Shown in pieces: positions 8,801 through 14,655 of a stretch of DNA of 23,797 nt (within the stretch, counting starts at the first letter, position 1; each line of letters begins with the position of its first letter). The notes beneath the pieces were generated by a model. The model did not search any database. It worked only from the letters and a program-made list of their open reading frames with translations, and was not told the DNA's origin. Location of the stretch: the NCBI GenBank assembly GCA_036375215.1, contig DASUSH010000087.1:1-23797 (forward strand), in the 5' to 3' direction. The DNA is from DASUSH01 sp036375215 (GTDB taxonomy: Bacteria; Actinomycetota; Thermoleophilia; Solirubrobacterales; 70-9). Position numbers and translations under genes: made by a program.

Positions 8801-8873
8801 CTGCGAAGAGGACGACATAGAAGATCGTGACCCGCCGCTTCGACGCCCCCGTACCCAGGCCTGTCTCGTCCAT
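5817..8873 (-). CDS. CPA2-type cation:proton antiporter with extracytoplasmic Cys-repeat region and C-terminal USP-like regions
   Basis: A 1018-residue, multi-domain Na+(K+)/H+ antiporter, much longer than the usual 380-650 residues. In order: a membrane anchor (about 15-36); two related ~75-residue units, each with two cysteines 40 residues apart (Cys58/Cys98 and Cys158/Cys198), probably outside the membrane; a Glu/Ala/Gly/Pro-rich linker (about 222-265); a CPA2 Na+/H+ exchanger domain (about 277-676) with AMSITAFPVLARIL (416-429), Asp450-Asp451 in the position of the ion-binding pair and MNTRGLTELIVLN (629-641); then two USP-like regions (about 705-840 and 860-985), presumably cytoplasmic. 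The Asp-Asp pair fits electrogenic exchangers such as NapA, by family knowledge. The ATG at 8873 lies 10 bp after the thioesterase stop and the next gene follows with no gap. The exact ion is not readable from the sequence. Confidence 0.88.
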   Translation of the reverse strand: MDETGLGTGASKRRVTIFYVVLFAAAALAAAFSFSAGEDEAAAPPIAGTYAVEEGSDCLGETFDVKQSGEFVNLTDPDGKVSGSLRFEQPELTGDVGCVDGSTAEIDATVGDETIEGTLDGQPLVATLDADPPPPGTPAPKPPDSITSDYMITPRSACLGGRMEIEEADDGALEVIIANETRGEVTYSEGDLEGTATCAEGGEATLMGEAADRTITLTITPEAPAGEEEEVAAEEEGAAAGGGGGAGPAAEEEAAEEPAAAAAPEKVTATKRREFGETLAHFFIAVVVIMLVARLFGTLAVKLRQPRVMGEVIAGICLGPTLLGAISPELQTAIFPSDIIPFLGVVANLGLIFYMFLVGLELDTRQLKGRVSQAFAISNMSVVFPLVLGIAVAVPIYSLVGPDKEFVAFALFMGVAMSITAFPVLARILVERRMLKRPVGAIAMASAAVDDVTAWFLIALASAVAVAGEALEVFETIGLALVFCAVMFGVIRPVISRASSAYDEAGRVPAAWFAAILAGVLLSAYATESIGIALIFGAFVMGMVMPRHAGLTEDVTGKIEDFVVILLLPLFFTYTGLRTDVGLLDRPELWLLTIALIAVAIIGKLAGAYIAGRIVGFASKPAAVIGILMNTRGLTELIVLNLALEKGVISDALFAALVLMALVTTFMAGPLLRLVDRENEFGAPVEEEFEEARKDSLAAFPAIEVPERSILLAPQDESGLPQLLALAEPMARSEPPREVILARPVLPPRGAAAGVRPGLQTENKLLLEATAHTQEARDRLLADGIAARAVAFISPDPAEDIIRVAERENVDIVLVDGRRPLLGEGVPRGEVGVVLRDTPCDVAVVVAREDQTLAPGPESSIVVPFGGAEHDWAALELGAWIASATKAPLRLLGAAGETEETSKVSRLLADAGLLVQQYAGVAAEPLIAEPGGVSIIESAESAGLLVIGLSPRWREEGLGPTRSEIARAAPAPIAFVRRGSRPGALAPSDEFTHFTWSSPGMVPPGAGNPIGGSSKGGE

Positions 8874-8883
8874 CGGGCTGACC

Positions 8884-9243
8884 CTACCCGCTGCGCCTCT
8901 CCGCCCGCAACCGATTCTTCGGGAAGATCGAGAAGCTGCCGATCGCGGTCGCGAGCAGGCGGTCCTCGGCGTCGCGCACCTCGCCGGAGAGAACGGCGAC
9001 GCGATCGTTGCGCCGGTCGACGCGGCTGGTGCACGTGACCTCGCCCTCGCGGGCGGTGCGCAGGTAGTTGATCGAGATGTTGATCGTCGCGATCCGCTCG
9101 CCCGGGTTCTTCTGCGCCCAGAGGGCGGAGCCCATCGAGTAGTCGACGAGCGCGTAGGCGACCGGGCCGGAGAGCAGGCCGGCCGGGTTGATGAGCTCGT
9201 CGCGGACCTCGATCTTCACCGTCTCCGCGGACTCCCAGGTCAT
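8884..9243 (-). CDS. PaaI-type hotdog-fold thioesterase (start uncertain)
   Basis: A short hotdog-fold protein of the PaaI/acyl-CoA thioesterase group, 119 residues from the ATG at 9243. Core features: NPAGLLSG (19-26), Asp34 in YALVDYSMGSAL at the usual catalytic acid position, and the closing strand LLATAIGSFSIF. The HGG found after NPAG in most relatives is SGP here, so the usual histidine is missing and activity or substrate may differ. Family members usually have several more residues before this ATG; the upstream codons (IDGLSRFLG) look homologous. A CTG at 9300 would include them. A longer frame reaches an ATG at 9426 but overlaps the oxygenase gene by 116 bp with Ser/Pro/Arg-rich sequence, so I reject that start. 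Only 10 bp separate its stop from the antiporter start. Confidence 0.72.
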   Translation of the reverse strand: MTWESAETVKIEVRDELINPAGLLSGPVAYALVDYSMGSALWAQKNPGERIATINISINYLRTAREGEVTCTSRVDRRNDRVAVLSGEVRDAEDRLLATAIGSFSIFPKNRLRAERRSG

Positions 9244-9310
9244 GCCGAGGAAGCGGCTGAGGCCGTCGATCCCGCGCGGGCTGTTGGGCTCGGCGTTCAG
9301 GCGGCGGAGA

Positions 9311-10552
9311 CTATTCTGGCCCGGCGGCGATCCGCAGGAAGCCCTCGCGGACGAGCCGCCGGACGAGGACGAGGCGGCCGGCCTCGTCGATCGGGCCGGG
9401 CAGGTCGGCGGCGCAGAAGGGGGCATCGGTGGCCGCGGCGGCGGCGAGCGCGTCCCCGGCGCGCGCCGGCACCGCGATCTCCCTGCCCTCGAAGAGGAGC
9501 GCCGGCCTCGCGCGCTCGAGCTCGAGGACGTGGAGGACCGTGGGGCGGCGCTCGACCGCGTCGCCGGCGCGCAGGCGCTCGGCCGCCTCGAGCTCGGCGA
9601 GGTGGCGGTCGAGGATCGGGCGCCGGCGGGCGACGAGACGGCGGCGGGCCCGCGCCCGGACCAGCTCGGGCTCGAGGCGCTCGGCGAGTCGGTCGAGGAG
9701 GCCGGCGGGCAGGGCGCCGTCGGCGTCCAGGGTGCGCCGGAACTCGACGTCGTCCGCGCACTCGGCGAGCGCGGCGCGGATCGCGTCCAGCCGCGACGGC
9801 GGGTGCAGGCCGATCGTCAGATGGAGCGAGTCGGAGTCGGAGGTTCGGGCCTCGTGCGGCCAGCCGCGAGGCAGGTAAAGGGTGTCGCCGGGCGCGAGCG
9901 CGAGGTCGGCGACGGGGTCCCCGGGGTCGTCGCGCTCGGCCGAGAACCGCTGCTCGCCGAGCGGCAGCTCGAGCACGGGCTCGTACCAGAGCCAGCGCTT
10001 GGTGCCCGCGACCTGCAGGACGAGGACGTCGTGGGTGTCGTGGTGGACGGCGAACCCCCGCGCCGAGGCGGGCGTGAAGTAGGCGTTCGCCTGCACGGGG
10101 CAGCCGAGCGCCGCCTCGAGCGCTCGGCAGTAGAGCGCCGCCGGGCGCCAGTGCAGGTGGAGGCCCTGGAGGACGATCGTCGCGCCCGCGCGGAACTCGC
10201 TCGCGACCCGCTCCGGGCGGGCCATGCCCGTGAAGCCCCCGGGCCGCCAGGAGATGTCCTCGGTGTAGCCGGAGAGCGGCAGCTGCCTGCCGTCCTTGAC
10301 GAGCCGGAACGCGGGGGCGCGCAGGCCCGGCTCGGAGACGAGGCGGTCGACGTCCTCGCGGGAGAGGATCGGGTCGAACCGGCCCGCCTCGGCGCGCGCG
10401 ACGTGGAGCGGGCGGCGGCCCCAGCGCTCGGCGAGGAAGCGGCCGAGGTCCTCCGGCTCGAGGGTGAGCGCGACCGCGCGCTCCGACTCGGCCCCGCCCG
10501 CGCCCGACGCGGCGGGCGGGGTCGAGGGGGCTAGGTCCGCCGAGGCGATCTC
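9311..10552 (-). CDS. JmjC/cupin_4-type Fe(II)/2-oxoglutarate oxygenase lacking a usual start codon
   Basis: An oxygenase related to the bacterial ribosomal oxygenase group (YcfD/RoxA, NO66/MINA), which hydroxylates side chains of proteins. Numbering from the ATG at 10225: Fe ligands His61 and Asp63 (HxDxHD) and distal His124 (LPRGWPHEA), with ANAYFTP (46-52) and LVLQVAGTKRW (68-78) typical of the family. The conserved protein clearly begins earlier: translation above 10225 gives LAERWGRRPLHV, ILSREDVDRLV and PAFRLVKDGRQLPLSGYT, all family-like. This frame is open up to a TGA at 10625-10627 but contains no ATG, GTG or TTG between there and 10225. The 5' limit given is the codon after the TCC-TGA end of the acidic ORF, reached by a +1 shift. 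Alternatives are an ATC start at 10549 or an assembly indel. The length (about 413 codons) suits the family. Confidence 0.75.
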   Translation of the reverse strand, partial: EIASADLAPSTPPAASGAGGAESERAVALTLEPEDLGRFLAERWGRRPLHVARAEAGRFDPILSREDVDRLVSEPGLRAPAFRLVKDGRQLPLSGYTEDISWRPGGFTGMARPERVASEFRAGATIVLQGLHLHWRPAALYCRALEAALGCPVQANAYFTPASARGFAVHHDTHDVLVLQVAGTKRWLWYEPVLELPLGEQRFSAERDDPGDPVADLALAPGDTLYLPRGWPHEARTSDSDSLHLTIGLHPPSRLDAIRAALAECADDVEFRRTLDADGALPAGLLDRLAERLEPELVRARARRRLVARRRPILDRHLAELEAAERLRAGDAVERRPTVLHVLELERARPALLFEGREIAVPARAGDALAAAAATDAPFCAADLPGPIDEAGRLVLVRRLVREGFLRIAAGPE

Positions 10553-10766
10553 AGGAGCCGCCGTCGCTGCCGGAGTCGCCGTCGGCCTCGTCGCCGCTGT
10601 CGTCGCCGGTGTCGGCGGCGTCGCTCACGTCGCCGCTGTCGTCGCCGGTGTCGCCGGTGTCGTCCGAGTCGTCGCCGGTGTCGTCGGAAGCGCTCGTGGG
10701 CGAGTTCCCGAGCGGCGTGGTCTCGATCTCCTCGTCGACGAGGCTCGAATCGTCGGGTGCGGTCAA
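10551..10766 (-). CDS. Short acidic Asp/Ser/Gly/Thr-rich ORF, either a separate protein or the N-terminus of the oxygenase
   Basis: A 71-codon ORF starting with TTG at 10766, behind a strong purine-rich Shine-Dalgarno (GAGGAGGAG, 4-6 bases upstream). The first 30 residues are ordinary and acidic (DEEIETTPLGNSP); the rest is a repetitive Asp/Gly/Ser/Thr run (units such as TGDDSGD) without hydrophobic residues, so probably disordered. The underlying DNA is an internally repeated GTCGTCGCCGGTGTC pattern. It ends TCC-TGA at 10556-10551, and a one-base forward shift there continues into the start-less oxygenase frame. I do not recognise a family. It may be the translated leader of the oxygenase, a small protein substrate for it, or the result of a one-base error in repetitive GC-rich sequence. 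Confidence 0.5.
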   Translation of the reverse strand: MTAPDDSSLVDEEIETTPLGNSPTSASDDTGDDSDDTGDTGDDSGDVSDAADTGDDSGDEADGDSGSDGGS

Positions 10767-10888
10767 GGTCTCCTCCTCCTCTGGGTGGCCGGGGGGCGAT
10801 CCTATGCCTCCCTCGGGGCAGTCGCCGGTCTGCGCTCCAGTGGGCCGGCCGCGAGCGCGCGCCGCTCGGCGTCCGCCCTACTTCAGTT

Positions 10889-10896
10889 TCTATAGT
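10889..10896. promoter_or_regulatory. Candidate -10 element(s) in an AT-rich island between divergent genes
   Basis: The 138-bp gap between the acidic ORF (minus) and the ABC exporter (plus) ends in an unusually AT-rich stretch. TATAGT at 10891-10896 lies 8 bases before the ATG at 10905, the spacing expected for a leaderless transcript, and no Shine-Dalgarno precedes that ATG. On the minus strand TATAGA (10894-10889) overlaps it and could serve the opposite operon. I see no convincing -35 box on either strand. The rest of the gap (10767-10880) holds the Shine-Dalgarno of the acidic ORF and nothing else that I can name. Confidence 0.45.
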
Positions 10897-10904
10897 TTTG
10901 AGCG

Positions 10905-12674
10905 ATGGCGACGTTCAGGCGGCTGCTCGGGTTCCTGCGCCCCTACCGGCGCGCCCTGATCTTCTCGCTCGTCCTCGCCTCGGCCGCGATGGGGATGACG
11001 GTCGTGATCCCGGCGCTCGTCGGCGAGGCGGTCGACGCGATCGAGCGCGGGGCCCGCCCGGACCTGCTGCCGCTGGGGCTGGCGATCGTCGGCGCGGGCG
11101 TGCTGCGGCTCGGCCTCACCGTGGTCAGGCGGCTCGTCGCCGGCAAGGTCTCGCTCGGCGTCGAGTTCGACTTGCGCAGCCGCTTCTACTCCCACCTGCA
11201 GGCGCTCGAGCTCGGCTACTTCGACTCGCACCAGACGGGCCAGCTGATGTCGCGCGCGACCGTCGACCTGCAGTCGATCCGGTTCTTCCTCGGCTACGGG
11301 CTGATCTTCATCACGCAGAGCATGCTCACGATCGTGCTCGCGAGCGCGGTGATGTTCGTGCTGAAGCCGTGGCTGGCGGCGCTCGCGCTGATCCCGGTGC
11401 CGTTCGTGGTCGCGACCGCGGCGCGCTACAACCGGCTCTCCCGCCCCGCGCAGCAGGAGGTCCAGCAGCGGATCGCGGAGCTGACGGCGGAGGCCGAGGA
11501 GAGCGTCTCGGGCATCCGGGTGATCAAGGCGTTCGCCCGCGAGCGCCACGTGCTCGCGCGGTTCCGGCGCTCGGTCGACCGGGTCTTCGACCAGACGATC
11601 TACGCGACCCGGCTGCGGGCGCTCTACACGCCGCTGATCGGCTTCCTGCCGAACCTCGGGATCGCCGTCGTGTTGCTCGTCGGCGGCATCCAGGTGATCC
11701 GCGGCAACCTCACCCTCGGCGAGTTCACCGCGTTCTACACCTACCTGATCATGCTGGCGCTGCCGGTGCGGATGCTCGGCATCGCGCTCGGGATGTCGCA
11801 GCGGGCGATCGCGTCCGGCAATCGCCTGTTCGAAGTGCTCGACCGCGAGCCGCGGATCGCGAGCCCGCCGGACGCGAAGCCGCTGCCCGAGGGCGACGGG
11901 CGGGTCGAGCTGCGCGACGTGTCGCTCAGCTACGACGGGGTGACGGAGGCGCTCGACGGGGTCGAGCTCGCGGTCGAGCCCGGGCGGACGGTCGCGCTCG
12001 TTGGGCCGACCGGCTCCGGCAAGACGTCGCTGGTCGCGCTGCTCGCGCGCCTCTACGACCCGACCGGGGGCGAGGTGCTGCTCGACGGCGCCGACTTGCG
12101 CGACGTGGACCTGGTCTCGCTGCGCTCGCAGATCGCGTTCGTCGCCGACGACAGCTTCCTGTTCTCGGCGACGGTTGCAGAGAACATCGCCTACGCGCGG
12201 CCCGACGCGAGCAGGGAGGAGATCGAGCGGGCGGCGCGGCGGGCGCAGGCCGCCGAGTTCATCGAGCGCCTCCCCGACGGCTACGAGACGATGGTCGGCG
12301 AGCGCGGGCTCACCCTGTCGGGCGGCCAGCGCCAGCGGGTCGCGATCGCGCGGGCGCTCGTGGCCGACCCGAGGATCCTGATCCTCGACGACGCCACCTC
12401 GTCGGTCGACGCGACGACCGAGGCGAGGATCCGCGACGGGCTCGTCGAGGCGATGGCGGGCCGGACGACGTTCGTCGTCGCCCACCGCCTCTCGACGATC
12501 GCGCTCGCCGACGAGGTGGTGGTGATGGACGCGGGCCGGGTCGTGGACCGCGGGACCCGCGACGAGCTGCTCGAGCGCTCCGAGCTCTTCCGCGAGATCG
12601 CCGAGCACGGGTGCGAGGACTCGGTCTTCCTGCAGCGCGACCTCGAGGAGCGTGAGGAGGTGGCGCGGCTTTGA
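10905..12674 (+). CDS. ABC exporter half-transporter, subunit with degenerate ATP site
   Basis: A 589-residue type IV ABC exporter: six-helix membrane domain (about 15-300) fused to a nucleotide-binding domain (about 333-575). Visible motifs: Walker A GPTGSGKT (367-374), signature LSGGQRQ (471-477), Walker B ILILDD (491-496) and switch His527. Two residues depart from a catalytically complete site: the Q-loop region reads FVADDSF instead of VPQD, and the Walker B carboxylate is Asp496 instead of Glu. These substitutions are those of the degenerate-site subunit in heterodimeric exporters such as TM287/288. The ATG at 10905 may be leaderless. Its stop overlaps the TTG start of the partner gene (TTGA), so the pair should be translated together. 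The cargo is unknown; lipids, drugs or peptides are all possible. Confidence 0.92.
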   Translation: MATFRRLLGFLRPYRRALIFSLVLASAAMGMTVVIPALVGEAVDAIERGARPDLLPLGLAIVGAGVLRLGLTVVRRLVAGKVSLGVEFDLRSRFYSHLQALELGYFDSHQTGQLMSRATVDLQSIRFFLGYGLIFITQSMLTIVLASAVMFVLKPWLAALALIPVPFVVATAARYNRLSRPAQQEVQQRIAELTAEAEESVSGIRVIKAFARERHVLARFRRSVDRVFDQTIYATRLRALYTPLIGFLPNLGIAVVLLVGGIQVIRGNLTLGEFTAFYTYLIMLALPVRMLGIALGMSQRAIASGNRLFEVLDREPRIASPPDAKPLPEGDGRVELRDVSLSYDGVTEALDGVELAVEPGRTVALVGPTGSGKTSLVALLARLYDPTGGEVLLDGADLRDVDLVSLRSQIAFVADDSFLFSATVAENIAYARPDASREEIERAARRAQAAEFIERLPDGYETMVGERGLTLSGGQRQRVAIARALVADPRILILDDATSSVDATTEARIRDGLVEAMAGRTTFVVAHRLSTIALADEVVVMDAGRVVDRGTRDELLERSELFREIAEHGCEDSVFLQRDLEEREEVARL

Positions 12675-14581
12675 GCGAGCGCCGCGAGAACGGCGAGCCC
12701 GTGCGCGAGCGTCCCGAGCCCGAGCAGCTCGCGGAGGAGCAGAACCAGCCGGGGCGGCTCGCCGGCACCTGGCTGATGGTGCGCGAGCTGTGGCGGATCC
12801 TGCGCGGCGAGGACCAGCGCGGCCGCAAACTGCGCTGGCTCGTCTCCCTGCTGCGGCCGTACCGCGGCCGGGTCGCGCTGATGTTCGGCGCGCTGATCGT
12901 GGCGACGGTGGCGGGGCTGGCGCCGCCCTACCTGGTCGGGAAGGCGATCGACGACGGGATCCGGGCCGGCGACGAGACCGCCCTCTACGTCATCGTCGGC
13001 GTCTTCCTAGCCTCGGGCCTCGTCTACTTCGCGGCGACCTACGCGCAGACCTATCTCGTCGGCTGGGTCGGGCAGCGGGCGCTGCAGGAGCTGCGGCAGC
13101 GGATCTTCGCCCACGTCCAGGGGATGTCGATCGGCTTCTTCACCCGCAACCGGCCGGGCGTGCTGATCTCGCGGATGACGAACGACGTGCAGGCGCTCGA
13201 CAGCCTCGTGACCGACGGGATCGTGACGCTGTTCTCGAGCACGCTGACGCTCGTGGGCGTCGTGGTGATCATGCTCCTGCTCGACGTCCCGCTGGCGCTG
13301 GTCACGTTCCTCACCTTCCCCCTGCTCGCGGTGGGGAGCGTCGTCTTCCGGATCGTCGCCGCCGGCGCCTACCGCAAGACGCGGGAGACGATCGCGGCGA
13401 TCACGGCGAACCTGCAGGAGTCGCTCTCCGGCGTCCGGGTGGTGCGGAGCTTCGGCCAGGAGCCTCGTCACGTCGCCGAGATGGAGCGGCTGAACGAGGA
13501 CAACATGCAGGCGAACATGAAGACCGTCTACCTGAACGCGTCGTACTTCCCGGCGGTGGAGCTGCTGTCCGCGATCGGGACGGCGGCGATCCTCCTGTAC
13601 GGGGGCTACCGAGCGCTGCCGCCCCAGGAGGTCGTCTCGGTGGGCGTGGTGGTCTCGTTCGTCGCGTATTTGCAGACGTTCTTCGACCCGATTCAGCAGA
13701 TCTCGCAGCTGTACACGACCTACCAGCAGGGGATGGCGGCGCTGGACAAGATCTTCGACCTGCTCGACACCGAGCCCGACCTGACCGACAAGCCGGGCGC
13801 GCTCGATCCGGGGACGCTGCGCGGCGAGATCGAGCTCGAGCGGGTCTCGTTCTCCTACGGCCAGTCGCTGGGCGGCGACGGCTCCGAGGAGGAGGTGTGG
13901 GCGATGCGCGGCGTCTCGCTGCACGTCCCGCCCGGGCAGACGCTGGCGCTCGTCGGCCAGACCGGGGCGGGGAAGTCGACGCTTGCGAAGCTGGTGGCGC
14001 GCTTCTACGACCCGCAGGAGGGCCGCGTCCTGGTCGACGGCCACGACCTGCGCGACCTGAAGGCGTCGTGCCTGCGCAGCCAGCTCGGGATCGTGCCCCA
14101 GGAGGGGTTCCTGTTCTCGGGGAGCGTGCGGGAGAACATCGCCTTCGGGCGGCCCGAGGCGAGCGACGAGGAGGTGCGCGCGGCCGCGGCGGCGGTCGGC
14201 GCCGAGGGCTTCATCGCGCGGCTGCCGCAGGGATACGACACCGAGGTCGGCGAGCGCGGCGGGCAGCTCTCGGCAGGTCAGCGGCAGCTGGTCGCGTTCG
14301 CGCGAGCGCTGGTCGCCGACCCGCGGATCCTGATCCTCGACGAGGCGACGTCGAACGTCGACGTGCGGACCGAGCGGACGATCGAGCGCGGCCTCGAGCG
14401 GCTCCTGCTCGGGCGCACCGCGATCGTGATCGCGCACCGGCTCTCGACGATCCGCCGCGCCGGGCGCATCATCGTGCTGGAGCACGGCCGGATCGCCGAG
14501 TCGGGCACCCACGAGGAGCTGATCGGCGCGGGGGGCCCGTACTCGCGCCTCTACGGCGCCTGGTCGGAACAGGCCGCCTGA
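12671..14581 (+). CDS. ABC exporter half-transporter, catalytically complete partner subunit
   Basis: A 636-residue ABC exporter with a charged, cytoplasmic N-terminal extension (about 1-60), a six-helix membrane domain (about 65-345) and an ATPase domain (about 385-630). Walker A is GQTGAGKS (429-436), Q-loop Gln477 (VPQEGFLF), Walker B ILILDE with Glu558, and switch His589, so this subunit carries the working catalytic carboxylate. Its signature is LSAGQRQ (533-539), not LSGGQ. In heterodimeric exporters the altered signature faces the degenerate site of the partner, which matches the Asp496 subunit encoded just before. The TTG start at 12671 overlaps the previous stop by 3 bases and follows GAGGAGGTGG. 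A stem-loop/repeat region begins 3 bp after the stop. Motif evidence is strong; the exported compound is not predictable. Confidence 0.92.
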   Translation: MSERRENGEPVRERPEPEQLAEEQNQPGRLAGTWLMVRELWRILRGEDQRGRKLRWLVSLLRPYRGRVALMFGALIVATVAGLAPPYLVGKAIDDGIRAGDETALYVIVGVFLASGLVYFAATYAQTYLVGWVGQRALQELRQRIFAHVQGMSIGFFTRNRPGVLISRMTNDVQALDSLVTDGIVTLFSSTLTLVGVVVIMLLLDVPLALVTFLTFPLLAVGSVVFRIVAAGAYRKTRETIAAITANLQESLSGVRVVRSFGQEPRHVAEMERLNEDNMQANMKTVYLNASYFPAVELLSAIGTAAILLYGGYRALPPQEVVSVGVVVSFVAYLQTFFDPIQQISQLYTTYQQGMAALDKIFDLLDTEPDLTDKPGALDPGTLRGEIELERVSFSYGQSLGGDGSEEEVWAMRGVSLHVPPGQTLALVGQTGAGKSTLAKLVARFYDPQEGRVLVDGHDLRDLKASCLRSQLGIVPQEGFLFSGSVRENIAFGRPEASDEEVRAAAAAVGAEGFIARLPQGYDTEVGERGGQLSAGQRQLVAFARALVADPRILILDEATSNVDVRTERTIERGLERLLLGRTAIVIAHRLSTIRRAGRIIVLEHGRIAESGTHEELIGAGGPYSRLYGAWSEQAA

Positions 14582-14583
14582 GA

Positions 14584-14653
14584 GGGGTCAGACCCCAAAG
14601 GGACGGAGCCCTTGAGTCACCACGACTCAAGGGGTCTGACCCCGGAGGGACGG
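14584..14653. repeat. Two 23-bp direct repeats (GGGGTC-GACCCC family) flanking a perfect 10-bp hairpin
   Basis: GGGGTCAGACCCCAAAGGGACGG (14584-14606, core given) recurs as a variant at 14631-14653 differing at three bases (A to T in the core, AA to GG after it). Between them CCCTTGAGTC (14609-14618) and GACTCAAGGG (14624-14633) form a perfect 10-bp stem with the 5-base loop ACCAC. The cores are also inverted copies of each other, so a longer cruciform is possible. It sits between the convergent ABC exporter and lipoprotein genes, as the first repeat locus does between its genes. Confidence 0.85.
14609..14633. terminator. Candidate bidirectional terminator hairpin
   Basis: A perfect 10-bp stem with a 5-base loop, 28 bp after the ABC exporter stop and 23 bp beyond the stop of the convergent lipoprotein gene. 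No T-tract follows in either direction, so classical intrinsic termination is not assured. The position between two converging genes is the main support. Confidence 0.45.
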
Positions 14654-14655
14654 GT

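Noticed and set aside
4350..9038. A 1562-residue plus-strand open frame
   Set aside because: It lies antisense to the flavoprotein and antiporter genes and is Arg/Asp/Glu/Gly-rich without family motifs, as expected for a mirror of GC-rich genes.
9311..10225. The oxygenase starting at the ATG at 10225
   Set aside because: It would cut off about 100 family-like residues including ILSREDVDRLV and PAFRLVKDGRQLPL, which lie upstream in the same frame.
10551..10553. Selenocysteine or stop readthrough at the TGA of the acidic ORF
   Set aside because: Reading through keeps the same frame, which gives no recognisable protein; only a one-base shift reaches the conserved oxygenase sequence.
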